From assembly GCA_020247055.1 (NCBI GenBank), contig JADCJL010000226.1, forward strand, positions 1-64,000: DNA of 64,000 nucleotides. The letters run 5' to 3'. A program made the position numbers and the translations under genes. The stretch is from Acidobacteriaceae bacterium. GTDB taxonomy: Bacteria > Acidobacteriota > Terriglobia > Bryobacterales > Bryobacteraceae. The notes below the pieces were generated by a model, which made no database searches, was not told the origin of the DNA, and saw only the letters and a list, made by a program, of their open reading frames with translations. Of this stretch, positions 1-10,249 are shown in pieces (position 1 is the stretch's first letter; every line of letters begins with the position of its first letter).

Positions 1-1935
1 CGCCACCACCTGCCGATCCTGTACCACCGCCTCGGCATTGAAACGCGCATACAGGTCCACATCCACGTTTGCCGTATCCGTCGCCAGCCGGATCTCCAGG
101 CGCGTCGCCCCCTGCGGTACGTCAATCCGGTAAGCCGCCGCCCCCGCTAACAGACTTCCCACCGTCGTCGGTTCAATCGTAACCGTCCGCGTCTGCCCCG
201 AAGTCAGCGCCACCGCCGGCGAAACCGGCGGCGTGGTCGTCCCCCCCGTCACCGTCGCCGTCAGCGTCCCCCGCACCGTCGCCCCGGTCGTAAACAGCGC
301 CATGGCAACGAAATAGGTTCCCGGCTGCAGCGCCGGGCTCGTCGAGGGGGTGATGACAATCGTTTCATCGCCGCTGTCGTTGGTGGACGAAAAGTCCGCC
401 GTCACCCGCCCGCCGCTCAGTGCCGGGGCACTGCCACGACGGACGAAAAGATCCAGATCTGCCCCCGCGGTAGTCGTCCGCAGCCGGACCTCCAACCGCG
501 TGGCCCCCTGCGGAACCTCGACCCGGTAGACCGACGCGCCGTCGAGCAACGTGGGCGAATCCACGGGCCCCACCGTGAAGCTGGCCGGCGCGTTGTTCGT
601 GAGAAGCGTCCCGGTGGTCCCCCCTGTCGGCGGCGGGGTCGGCGTTGTGCCCGTCGTCCGCTCTTCGAGATAGCTCTGCAGCGCCGGATAGGCCACCGAA
701 AACCGCCCGTACCAGTCGTAGGCCGGACGCAGGTCACATTCCGTCTGCCCCGCCGGCGGCTTCGGGCCGCCCGACAGCATCCCGACAATCTGCCCTTCCC
801 GGTTAAAGATCGGCGAACCGGAGGAGCCACCCTCGGTCACGCCCTCCCGCCACGTGATCGTGTGATACTTCGACTCCGGCCGGCCCCGCGTGAGAATGGG
901 CTCGGCCTTGTTGCCGAAAGAGATCCGTTTGTAATCTCCGGTCGGATGGTGGATTCCCGTCACCTCCGCCCCCACCTCCGGATCCGCTGAATTCCACCCC
1001 GACAGCGTGACGCCATTCGGCAGCGTCCCGGTCAGGCGCAGCAGCGAATAGTCGCCCAACTCGAGCGATCCGCTGGTCAGGAAGGTCGCACCCAGGGTGG
1101 TCGGCACGTCCCGCAGGTTGCGCGGCGGTCCGTCGCAGACGCTCGACTGATAGAACCAGAACACCTGCACACTCCGGGCTTCGGCCTGGTTACTGACGCA
1201 ATGGTCCGCCGTCAGAAAGTAAGGGATGCCGCTGCTGTTCCGCGTATTGATGAGCGAGCCCGAACAGAACGCCCCGCCGCCATCGGTTTCAAACAGATAC
1301 CGTCCCACGCTGCGCGCGCGCTCGTCCCAATCGGGGTAACAAGCCACGTCGAGGTTGCAGGGCAGCGCCGCCGCCCGCGCCCCGGCCTTTCCCGGCGCGA
1401 GATTCGCCAACAGGTGGCTGATCCGTCCCACGGCAAAGGGGAGCATCCGGGCCGCTCCCGCCGGCACCTCGAACTCCAGCACCAGCGACTCACCCTCCAC
1501 AAGACCGGTCCAGAAGTCCTCCCCACCTTCATAGGGCCCCACCGGCTGCGCCGGGTTAGCCTCGTCGCCCGGGTAGAGCCACAAGCGGCCCGCCCCCCTC
1601 GCTAGGCCGAGAATTTCGAGCCGCAGGCCTCTGGCCCCCGGACTACGCAGCGCCGCTTGAAAGACCGCCCGGCCATCCGCCAGATCGCTCCACTGGCCGC
1701 GGGCAAGCCACTCCCGGCCGCCCAACCGGTGCACCCCGGCCCGGATCACCCCCGGCTTCAGCACGGTGGAGGCGCTCTCGGCCGCCGCCACCGGCCCGAG
1801 CCAGTACTCCGCCACCCGCGCTGGCCTCGCCAGCGGCCGGCGCGCCGCCGGCGCCTCCACCGTCTTCAGCTTGAGCGAGGGCACCGGCCCGGCCCAAAGC
1901 GCGGGCACGCAGAACAGCAGAGCAAAGCGGTACAT
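1..1935 (-). CDS. secreted trypsin-like serine protease with PPC domains (partial, C-terminus beyond window)
   Basis: An open frame of 645 codons runs from ATG at 1935 off the left edge. The N-terminus is a short signal peptide (MYRFALLFCVPALWA). The middle carries a chymotrypsin-fold triad typical of lysyl-endopeptidase-like proteases: His245 in TADHC, Asp295 in LGDYSLL and Ser372 in GGSSGSP. Paired cysteines suggest disulfides and an extracellular location. After a Thr/Pro-rich linker (about residues 425-440) come two repeats of roughly 85-90 residues with the PPC (bacterial pre-peptidase C-terminal) pattern VxVPxGATRLEIRL...DLFVR; the second is cut by the window edge. The gene starts 7 bp after the DUF1501 gene stop, so it is probably the last gene of that operon. 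The family call is firm; the substrate is unknown. Confidence 0.88.
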   Translation of the reverse strand, partial: MYRFALLFCVPALWAGPVPSLKLKTVEAPAARRPLARPARVAEYWLGPVAAAESASTVLKPGVIRAGVHRLGGREWLARGQWSDLADGRAVFQAALRSPGARGLRLEILGLARGAGRLWLYPGDEANPAQPVGPYEGGEDFWTGLVEGESLVLEFEVPAGAARMLPFAVGRISHLLANLAPGKAGARAAALPCNLDVACYPDWDERARSVGRYLFETDGGGAFCSGSLINTRNSSGIPYFLTADHCVSNQAEARSVQVFWFYQSSVCDGPPRNLRDVPTTLGATFLTSGSLELGDYSLLRLTGTLPNGVTLSGWNSADPEVGAEVTGIHHPTGDYKRISFGNKAEPILTRGRPESKYHTITWREGVTEGGSSGSPIFNREGQIVGMLSGGPKPPAGQTECDLRPAYDWYGRFSVAYPALQSYLEERTTGTTPTPPPTGGTTGTLLTNNAPASFTVGPVDSPTLLDGASVYRVEVPQGATRLEVRLRTTTAGADLDLFVRRGSAPALSGGRVTADFSSTNDSGDETIVITPSTSPALQPGTYFVAMALFTTGATVRGTLTATVTGGTTTPPVSPAVALTSGQTRTVTIEPTTVGSLLAGAAAYRIDVPQGATRLEIRLATDTANVDVDLYARFNAEAVVQDRQVVA

Positions 1936-1942
1936 AAAAGAC

Positions 1943-3301
<1,359 letters not shown>

Positions 3302-3304
3302 GAT

Positions 3305-6300
3305 TTATTCCTTCGTGATGGTTTCGTCGAGGTTGAGAAGAACGCGGGCCACGGCGGTCCAGCCGGCCGCGGTCGCCGGGGCGACGCCGGCGGGCGGGTC
3401 GCCGCCGAGGAGGTCCTGCGGGTTCAGGCTGCCGCTGGTGAAGCGCTGCGTCTGTTTTTCGAGCAGCGCGAGCAGAATCGTCCGCTCCTCCGGCGCCGGC
3501 TTGCGCGCCGCCACGCGGCGGAAGGCAAACTCGACGCGCTGGGCGTCGGATTTGCCGCCTTCGCGCAGCGTCTTCAGCGCGAGCGCGCGGGCGGCTTCAA
3601 GAAACATCGGTTCGTTCAGCGCCGTGAGCGCCTGCAGCGGGGTGTTCGAACGGGAGCGGCGCACGCAGGCGACGTCGCCGTTCGGGGTATCGAAGTTCGA
3701 GAGCATCGGATAGGGCACCGAGCGGTAGCGGTGCGTATAGACCGCCCGGCGGTACCGGTCTTCGCCCTTCTCCTCCTTCCAGATCTTGGGCCCGTAGGAG
3801 TTGGGCGGCAGAAAGAGGAACTCGGGCGCAGCGGGATAGACGGCCGGGCCGCCAATTTTGGGGTTGAGCAGGCCGGCGGCGGCGAGCGTGATGTCGCGAA
3901 CCACTTCGCCTTCGACGCGGAGGCGGGGCCCGCGGGCGAGCCACTTGTTGAATTGATCTTTCGAGAGCAGCTCCGGCGTTGCCTTCGAGCTTTGCTTGTA
4001 GGTGGCGCTCGACACGATCAGGCGGTGCAGCTTCTTCATGCTCCAGCCGGAGTCCATGAACTCGACGGCGAGGTAGTCGAGCAGCTCCGGATTGGACGGA
4101 GCGTCGCTTTGTTTGCCGAGGTCTTCGGGCGTGGTGACGAGGCCCTGGCCGAAGTAGGCCTGCCAGACGCGGTTGACGAAGGCGCGGGCAGTAGTGGGCG
4201 ACTGGCGATCGACGAGCCATTTGGCGAAGGTCAGGCGGCTGGGTTCGGCGCCAGCGGGCAGCGCATGGAGGAAGGCGGGCACGCCGGGCTGGACAAGCTT
4301 GCCCGGCTTCAAGAAGTCGCCGCGCAGCAGGAGCTTGGTGTCGCGCATGGTTTCGGCCCGGCCGAGGACCAGTTGCGAGGTCGGCTCCGGGTGCTGCTTC
4401 CACAGCGCCTCAATGGCTTCGTTTTGCTCTTTCCACTCGGAGACGGTCTGCCGCCAGGTGGAGAAGTGGAGCGGCCCCTGCGCGACGGCATCGGCGGCGG
4501 TAGAGACGGACAGGCGCATGCGGCCCAGGTTGTTGTTCTGGTTGTCGTCGCTGTTCCAGCCTCCGTGGTTTTGCTTGAGGTAGATGTTGAGGATGGTGCC
4601 CTGGGGGTAGCCAAAGGGCTTTTCGGTGATGAAGACGGCCTGCCGGGGTTGATTCCGGCGGCCGGGGCCGGCGTCGATGCCCCAGGCGGTTTTGTCGTCG
4701 CCGTCGATTGCGTAAGAGACGGGGCCGAGGAGGCGTTTGGAGTTGTCGGTCTTGTCCCAGTAGATGGGCTTGAGCGGGGTGGGCGCCATTTCGAAGTCGG
4801 CCGAGGCGCGGACGAACTTGATCTTTTCGATCTTGTCCGGAGCGTCCTGCGGGGCGACTTCGAGTTCGATTTCCGTCAGCGCGCCGGTGCCCTCGATGGA
4901 CCGGCCGGGGCCGCCGTGCGGCAGGTTGGGATCCTTGAGCAGTTCGACGCGGATGGCCTGGAGGCCGGTCTCGCTGGTTTTGACGACCATCTTGGCGCGA
5001 TGGCGCGTGGGAGCGTAGCCGGCGGCGAGCATGGAGCCGTCGCCTTTGGGCAGGTACTTCTGGCCGCCGGTGGAGATGTCCTCGACCGCGGGGGTCAGGG
5101 TCGTCCAGGCGGGTTGGGGCTTGGCGGAGGCGTTCAGGCGCTCGCGCCAGTCGGGATTCTTGTGTTGGAGGTCGTCTTCGATTTCCTTGATGCGCCGGAG
5201 GAGGTCGGCGCGCTGCATCTGCTGTTCGGGGGTGTAGACGCTGACGCTGCCTTCGGCCGAGTCGTTCAGGAAGGCGAAGATTTTGTAGTACTCCTCCTGC
5301 GTGAGGGGGTCAAATTTGTGGTTGTGGCACTGGGCGCAGCCGATGGTGACGCCGAGGATGCTTTTGCCGATGGTGTCGACGCGGTCGAACATGGCTTCCA
5401 TGCGGAACTGTTCGGGGTCGACGCCGCCTTCTTCGTTAACCATGGAGTTGCGGAGGAAGCCGGTGGCGACGAGCTGGTCTTGCGTGGGGTTCGGGAGCAG
5501 ATCGCCGGCGAGCTGCTCGATGACGAACTGGGAGTAGGGTTTGTCTTCGTTGATGGCCTTGATGACCCAGTCGCGGTAGAACCAGACGAAGCGTTGTTTA
5601 TCTTTTTCAAAGCCGTCGGAGTCGGCGTAGCGGGCGGCGTCGAGCCAGTGGCGGCCCCAGCGTTCCCCGTGATGGGGCGAGGCGAGGAGTCGTTCGACCT
5701 GCTTTTCGTAGGCGTTTTTGCTTTTGTCGGCGAGGAAGGCGTCGACTTCGGCCGGGGTGGGCGGTAGGCCGGTCAGGTCGAGCGCGAGGCGCCGGAGCAG
5801 GGTGGTCCGGTCGGCCTCGGGCGAAGGGGAGAGGCTTTCGGCGGCGAGTTTGGCGCGGACGAGATAGTCGATAGGATGGCCGGCATTTTTGGGAATGCTG
5901 GGCCGGACGGGCGGGATGTAGGCCCAGTGTTTTTTGATTTCGGCGGCTTTGGCGCTGGCGGCTTCGGGCCATTCAGCGCCCTGGGCGATCCAGTTTTTGA
6001 TCGTATTGATGGCGGCCGCGTCGAGGGGTTTGCCGCCCATGGGCATGCGGGCCTGGTCGGTGGTTCCGGCGATGCGCTGGAAGAGGGTGCTTTGTTCGGG
6101 CTTGCCGGGGACGATGCCGGGCTGGCGGCTTTGGCCACCGGCAAAGGCCAGGGTTTTCGAGTCGAGCCGAAGGGCCCCGAGTTGGACCTGGGGGCCGTGG
6201 CAGTTCGCGCAGGATTTTTCGAAGATGGGGCGGACGTCGCGCTCGAAGTCCACCTTTTGCATGGGGGGCTCGGCGGTCTGGGCCCAGGAGAAAAACGCGG

Positions 6301-6340
6301 CTCCGGCGGGGAGCAGACAGAGGAGCAACTTCTTCGACAT
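3305..6340 (-). CDS. PSCyt1/DUF1549/DUF1553 cytochrome c-like protein
   Basis: 1011 residues with an N-terminal signal peptide ending near AQTAEP. Domain order: a planctomycete cytochrome c domain (PSCyt1) with haem motif CANCH near residue 44, followed by the MPMGG segment expected to hold the axial Met; DUF1549, which carries a second CxxCH (CAQCHNHKFDP) near residue 340; a central insert of beta character resembling a carbohydrate-binding module; and DUF1553 at the C-terminus (RAFVNRVWQAYFGQGLV, NTPLQALTALNEP). It probably receives or passes electrons in the periplasm while working with the DUF1501 protein downstream. The ATG at 6340 has a GAGGC ribosome-binding site. Its upstream neighbour, the M14 peptidase, ends 35 bp earlier on the same strand, so co-transcription is possible. 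Confidence 0.92.
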   Translation of the reverse strand: MSKKLLLCLLPAGAAFFSWAQTAEPPMQKVDFERDVRPIFEKSCANCHGPQVQLGALRLDSKTLAFAGGQSRQPGIVPGKPEQSTLFQRIAGTTDQARMPMGGKPLDAAAINTIKNWIAQGAEWPEAASAKAAEIKKHWAYIPPVRPSIPKNAGHPIDYLVRAKLAAESLSPSPEADRTTLLRRLALDLTGLPPTPAEVDAFLADKSKNAYEKQVERLLASPHHGERWGRHWLDAARYADSDGFEKDKQRFVWFYRDWVIKAINEDKPYSQFVIEQLAGDLLPNPTQDQLVATGFLRNSMVNEEGGVDPEQFRMEAMFDRVDTIGKSILGVTIGCAQCHNHKFDPLTQEEYYKIFAFLNDSAEGSVSVYTPEQQMQRADLLRRIKEIEDDLQHKNPDWRERLNASAKPQPAWTTLTPAVEDISTGGQKYLPKGDGSMLAAGYAPTRHRAKMVVKTSETGLQAIRVELLKDPNLPHGGPGRSIEGTGALTEIELEVAPQDAPDKIEKIKFVRASADFEMAPTPLKPIYWDKTDNSKRLLGPVSYAIDGDDKTAWGIDAGPGRRNQPRQAVFITEKPFGYPQGTILNIYLKQNHGGWNSDDNQNNNLGRMRLSVSTAADAVAQGPLHFSTWRQTVSEWKEQNEAIEALWKQHPEPTSQLVLGRAETMRDTKLLLRGDFLKPGKLVQPGVPAFLHALPAGAEPSRLTFAKWLVDRQSPTTARAFVNRVWQAYFGQGLVTTPEDLGKQSDAPSNPELLDYLAVEFMDSGWSMKKLHRLIVSSATYKQSSKATPELLSKDQFNKWLARGPRLRVEGEVVRDITLAAAGLLNPKIGGPAVYPAAPEFLFLPPNSYGPKIWKEEKGEDRYRRAVYTHRYRSVPYPMLSNFDTPNGDVACVRRSRSNTPLQALTALNEPMFLEAARALALKTLREGGKSDAQRVEFAFRRVAARKPAPEERTILLALLEKQTQRFTSGSLNPQDLLGGDPPAGVAPATAAGWTAVARVLLNLDETITKE

Positions 6341-6375
6341 AGCTTGCTGCCTCTATCGTATACCCTCCGCGCGGG

Positions 6376-9129
6376 TTACTTTTGTTGGGTGGCGGTGCTC
6401 AGCAACAGGGAGTTGAACAGGAGTTTATAGGTCCCGTGGGGTTGGGCGCGGAAGGTGATTTCCGGGCCCATCATCATCAGCTTGCCTTCGCCGACCGGAA
6501 CTTCGGCAACAGCGACGCCGCCTTCGAGGTACTTTTCGCCCCAGGCCCAGCCGCTGCGCAGGGGCGAGGAGCCGAACCAGGCGACGGGCTTGACGCCGCG
6601 GGCCATGGCCTCCGGGGCGAGTTTGAAGACGGGGCTGTCGTTAAAGAAGACGTCGACCTTGTCGTCGAGGCCGTAGGCGACGGGCTGGGTGTTATCAACG
6701 TTCGCTTCGAGGACGCTGCCAGGCACGTAGTATTTTTCGCGCGGGAGGGAGCGTTCGCGGCCGTCGCGGCCGCGTTCGACCATGGCGTCCTTGACGGGGA
6801 GGCCGAGATGGGCCGCCAGGTAGTTACTCGAGCCGATGGTGATGACGGCGCCGCCGGACTCCAGGAAGGCTTTGAGTTGCGGGACGGATTTATCGGCGGT
6901 GACGCGGCCGAGCCAGGGCTGGAACTGCGCGGGGACGTCCTCGCGATTGGTTTCCGCAGCGCGCCCGGCGCCGCGGCCATTTTCCGGCCCCATGCCCGCG
7001 GGCCGGGGGATAGCGCCGCCGACGAAGAGGATGACGTCATACTTCTGGCGGAGGTTGCCCGCGTCAATGGCCTGGGGGTAGATGACTTCGAAGGGGAACT
7101 CGAAGCGTTCGAGCAGGAAGCGCACCCAGCCGGACGGCATGGAGCCGCCGTATTGGTCCCAGAGGGCGATGCGCGGGGCCGCCAGTTTGAGCGCCTCCCC
7201 GGCGGGGCGGGCGGCGACGGCTTTGGCGTTAAACCCGAACTCGGCGGCGGCCTTTTCGATGAGCGGCCGCGTGGCCGGGTTGGCCGGCACATAGAGAGCG
7301 CCGGGGCCATAGAGGGGATCGTCCTTGATGCCTTGCTTGAGCCAGAAGACGTCCTGCTTGGCGGCGATTAAGCGGTTGGTGAGGATGAAGCTGTCGTTGA
7401 CTTTGTGGCTGATGAGGTAGCCGGCGCCGGAGCCTTCGACCTTGCCGACGGGAGGCTTTTCGAGGGCGCCCCACGGGAGCTTGGCGAAGGGTCCGTCGAA
7501 GGCATCGAGGACGCGATGGAAGCGGACGCCCATCTGATAGGCGAGGGTCCAGCCGGCGTTGTCATACGGGGGGATGGGCGGGCCGCCTTCGTAGCGGAAG
7601 TCGTTGGGATGGTCCTGGGGCTCGAACATATCGAGGACGTGGGGCCGGAAGGCCTGGGCGGTCTTGACGACGTAGGAGCCGGCGGGATAGGTTTTGCCCG
7701 CGACGGTGAAGGCGGCGGTGGCCTTATGGATCTGGATGCCGTTTTTGACGAGCGCGTTGATGAACTTGACGGCGGTGGGGAAATCGGGCTGATCGGCGGG
7801 GATGATGTAGCCGCGGGGGTCGCGCAGTTCGGGGCGCTTCATGGTTTCATAGAAGCGGGCCGGGGCGGACTGCGCGTTGGCCTGCCGTCCGGAGGACTCT
7901 TTGGCGATGAGGGCTTTGACGGCTTCGATGCGCTTGGGGGTCATGGTCCAGCTATCTTTGCTGCCGCGGTCGATGGAGTTTTTGCCCATTTTCCAGATGT
8001 TGAACAGGAAGTGTTCGCGCTGGCGGGAGGCGAGATCGAGCACGGCGCGGTTAGCGGTAATGGAGTAGTCAATGGACTGGCGGTAGTGCCATTTTTGGGG
8101 GGCGATGGGCATGGGAAGGTCGCCGGCGGGCAGTTGGCGATTGGGGACGAAGGCGACGTCCATGGGGGTGGGGGAGCCGATGATTTCGGTGAGGAGGCCG
8201 ATCATGTTGTGGAAGTAGGTGGTGGTGCGCAGGCCGCCGTTGTACCAGGTGGAGTAGTTGGCGCCGCTGCGCATGGTGGAGCCGGGCTTATCTTCCTGGA
8301 CGAAGCGGGAGTGCATGGCGGCGCCGACGAGGTCGAGCGAGGTAACGATGAGGGGGTCGATGTTGTAGTTGAAGGGGTCGCGGAAGGGCGGCGCGAAGAT
8401 GACGGTGCCGAGGGGCCCGGTCTGATGGTGGTTGTACATGACCTGAGGGAACCACTCGAGGAAGAGCTGGCGATTCATGTTGACGGATTCGCGGAGGTTG
8501 GCCATGTAGAAGTCGCGGTTGTTGTCGTGGCCGGCGTACTTCTGATAGAGGCGGGGCGCGCCGGTCATGACGCGTTTTTCGGGGACGGGTTCGCGCATGT
8601 ACCATTCGCTGATGAGGTCGTGGCCGTCGGGATTGGCGTGGGTACAGAGGATGATGACGTCGTTGAGGATGCGCAGAGTTTCGGGGTCGTTGCGGCTGGC
8701 GAACTGCCAGATGGTTTCGATGAGCTGATGGGTGCCGACGGTTTCGGTGGAGTGAAGGCCGCCGTCGATCCAGACGACGGCTTTGCCTTCGGCGGCCAGG
8801 GCGCGGGCTTCGGCTTCGGTGAGATTTTCGGCACGGGCGAGGCGCCGGGCGATTTCCTGGTAGCGGGCCAGTTTGGCGAGGTTGGCCGGGGCCGAGATGA
8901 TCATCATGTACTGGGTGCGATCTTCTTCGGTTTTGCCGATATCGACGAGGCGCAGGCGATTGGACTCGGCGGCGAGTTTCTTGAAGTAGGCTTCGGTTTG
9001 TTTGTAGGTGGTGAGGTGGTAGTCATCTCCGATGGCGAAGCCGTAATGATCCTTCGGGCTCGTGAGTTTCTGGGCGGCCAGCGGCATGGCCACGAGGGCA
9101 AAAGCGGCGAACAGGGAGAACAGGCGCAT
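6376..9129 (-). CDS. secreted M14-family zinc carboxypeptidase with C-terminal GATase-like domain
   Basis: About 917 residues from ATG at 9129, chosen because MRLFSLFAAFALVAMPLAAQ is a clear signal peptide; the frame stays open about 200 codons further upstream, but that part is low-complexity and Pro/Arg-rich. The M14 catalytic domain shows the zinc ligands HSTE in DGGLHSTETVG and a later His in YNHHQTGPLG, then TEIIGS, a candidate for the catalytic Glu. After residue about 680 a second domain begins (RIALWDQYGG, YDVILFVGGAIP) that resembles a class I glutamine amidotransferase fold, as in many acidobacterial secreted M14 proteins. It likely trims peptides outside the cytoplasm. It precedes the DUF1549 gene on the same strand. 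Confidence 0.88.
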   Translation of the reverse strand: MRLFSLFAAFALVAMPLAAQKLTSPKDHYGFAIGDDYHLTTYKQTEAYFKKLAAESNRLRLVDIGKTEEDRTQYMMIISAPANLAKLARYQEIARRLARAENLTEAEARALAAEGKAVVWIDGGLHSTETVGTHQLIETIWQFASRNDPETLRILNDVIILCTHANPDGHDLISEWYMREPVPEKRVMTGAPRLYQKYAGHDNNRDFYMANLRESVNMNRQLFLEWFPQVMYNHHQTGPLGTVIFAPPFRDPFNYNIDPLIVTSLDLVGAAMHSRFVQEDKPGSTMRSGANYSTWYNGGLRTTTYFHNMIGLLTEIIGSPTPMDVAFVPNRQLPAGDLPMPIAPQKWHYRQSIDYSITANRAVLDLASRQREHFLFNIWKMGKNSIDRGSKDSWTMTPKRIEAVKALIAKESSGRQANAQSAPARFYETMKRPELRDPRGYIIPADQPDFPTAVKFINALVKNGIQIHKATAAFTVAGKTYPAGSYVVKTAQAFRPHVLDMFEPQDHPNDFRYEGGPPIPPYDNAGWTLAYQMGVRFHRVLDAFDGPFAKLPWGALEKPPVGKVEGSGAGYLISHKVNDSFILTNRLIAAKQDVFWLKQGIKDDPLYGPGALYVPANPATRPLIEKAAAEFGFNAKAVAARPAGEALKLAAPRIALWDQYGGSMPSGWVRFLLERFEFPFEVIYPQAIDAGNLRQKYDVILFVGGAIPRPAGMGPENGRGAGRAAETNREDVPAQFQPWLGRVTADKSVPQLKAFLESGGAVITIGSSNYLAAHLGLPVKDAMVERGRDGRERSLPREKYYVPGSVLEANVDNTQPVAYGLDDKVDVFFNDSPVFKLAPEAMARGVKPVAWFGSSPLRSGWAWGEKYLEGGVAVAEVPVGEGKLMMMGPEITFRAQPHGTYKLLFNSLLLSTATQQK

Positions 9130-9233
9130 GGAATCCTTGGGGGTTCGGCAACGTCGCGGTTGACTAATAGGGTGAGGGTGACAGACGGTTGGGACCGGTG
9201 TCAACGCGGAATTGGGATCTCGTGGGTTGCTTT

Positions 9234-9261
9234 TGGGTTCTTGCTGGGTTCTGTTGGGTTC
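9234..9261. repeat. three TGGGTTC direct repeats spaced 10-11 bp
   Basis: TGGGTTC occurs at 9234-9240, 9245-9251 and 9255-9261, with a fourth copy at 9322-9328. The first three are one helical turn apart, so they present the same face of the helix. They lie 105-132 bp upstream of the M14 peptidase ATG, a plausible place for an activator. No regulator is assigned. Confidence 0.5.
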
Positions 9262-9335
9262 TAACCGGGTACGGTAATCGAAAGAACCGAACTTGTAAGT
9301 GATTTCTTTTGAGCAACTTCCTGGGTTCTTCCTTG

Positions 9336-9354
9336 CGCGCGCGTGACGCGCGCG
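9336..9354. other. GC hairpin (8-bp CG stem, TGA loop)
   Basis: CGCGCGCG, loop TGA, CGCGCGCG. On the plus strand it is followed after a few bases by TCTTTTTTC (9359-9367), so it could act as an intrinsic terminator for plus-strand transcription, although no plus-strand gene precedes it. It could equally be a Z-DNA-prone element. Confidence 0.45.
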
Positions 9355-9568
9355 GGAGAGGTCTTTTTTCGACGGGCGGGTAGAACCGGCGGCCTGGCGG
9401 GGTTCGATGCCCCGCCGGGCCGCCGCCGGTGGGCTGGCTGGCTGCGGCCGAGTGGTGACTGGCTTGGGGATCGCTAGCGAATTGGGCTGTTGGTTGGGCA
9501 TGGGGGAAAAGCTGTCCGGGATGTTTTGATAATGGCAGGGGGGCGGGGGGAATCCGGGTGGGGGTGTC

Positions 9569-9592
9569 GCGGGAGGCCCGTGGTTATTGGGG
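9569..9592. repeat. dispersed intergenic repeat, copy 1
   Basis: A 24-bp block beginning GCGGGAGGCCCG and ending TTATTGGGG is identical to 25277-25300. Weaker similarity continues for about 45 bp on the right side (shared TCCG..GGTTGTGA and CGGGC/CGGCTTGCGC pieces). Both copies lie in long non-coding stretches in the same orientation. Confidence 0.65.
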
Positions 9593-9767
9593 GAAAAAAT
9601 TCCGATGGGTTGTGAACGTGATATCGGGCGTGCGCAGAGGTCGGGACGGGCCGACCAATGCGGTAGTACACGTGGGCTTGTTTGCCGGGCGGGGTGAGAA
9701 TGATGGCGCGTGCTTCGGGGGCTGGCCTGACGGGCGGCCAAGATATCAAACTCGAGCGAACACTGGC

Positions 9768-10220
9768 TCAGAGCGCATCAACACACGGCGCTGAGGCCGG
9801 TTCGAAAAACTTGCCTAGTCTTTTCTGAAGGCGTTCGCGGTCTCCGGTTTCGCATTCCCATATCACCAGAATGCTCCAGCCCAGGACCCTCAAGCGCCGA
9901 CGATTAGCGCGGTCCCTCTGGCGATTTGCTTCTAACTTTGGCACCCAGTACTCGGGGCGGGTTGCCGGCATACGGCCCTCGCGACAGGCGGTATGACCAT
10001 GCCAGAAACAACCGTAGACCTCGATCACCTTACGCAAACGGGGGAAAACCAAATCGGGTTTCCCTGGGAGGTTCTTAACGTGCAAACGATACCTGTATCC
10101 CATAGCATGAACCATACGGCGAACGATCATTTCCGGAGCGGTGTTCTGGCTCCGAATCCGACGCATGTTTTCAGAGCGGCGCTCCGGGGGTAAGGAATCT
10201 ACCATACTCCAAGGACTCAT
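9768..10220 (-). CDS. vsr: very short patch repair endonuclease (Vsr)
   Basis: About 150 residues from ATG at 10220; ATG at 10205 is an alternative, and the frame is open about 36 codons further upstream into the preceding gene. The Vsr signature is clear: RRSENMRRIRSQNT near the N-terminus, LPGKPDLVFP with catalytic Asp56, GCFWHGHTAC with the aromatic, His and zinc-ligand residues, PATRPEYWVPKLEANRQRD, and WSILVIWECE. Vsr nicks the T of T:G mismatches formed when 5-methylcytosine deaminates, starting short-patch repair. It follows the NaeI-type endonuclease by about 30 bp, so the cassette carries its own repair enzyme for the methylated site. Confidence 0.95.
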   Translation of the reverse strand: MSPWSMVDSLPPERRSENMRRIRSQNTAPEMIVRRMVHAMGYRYRLHVKNLPGKPDLVFPRLRKVIEVYGCFWHGHTACREGRMPATRPEYWVPKLEANRQRDRANRRRLRVLGWSILVIWECETGDRERLQKRLGKFFEPASAPCVDAL

Positions 10221-10249
10221 CCATTTGTCATGGCGGCATCGAATTCGGC

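Larger units (their letters stand above)
9130..9767. other. 638-bp non-coding region between M14 peptidase and vsr
   Basis: No convincing gene on either strand. It holds, in order, three helically phased TGGGTTC repeats (9234-9261) plus a fourth at 9322, a GC hairpin with a trailing T run (9336-9367), a GC-rich hairpin with a TTCGATG loop at 9402-9422, and one copy of a dispersed 24-bp repeat (9569-9592). It must also contain the promoter of the M14 gene, for which I could not assign hexamers with confidence. It marks the left border of the accessory island. Confidence 0.6.

Noticed and set aside
9402-9422. GGCGGGG-TTCGATG-CCCCGCC hairpin resembling a tRNA T-arm
   Set aside because: No acceptor, D or anticodon arms can be drawn around it, and the sequence upstream is a CG hairpin and a T run.
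9130-9741. Long N-terminal extension of the M14 peptidase frame
   Set aside because: It is low-complexity, runs through hairpins and repeats, and the signal peptide at 9129 defines a better start.
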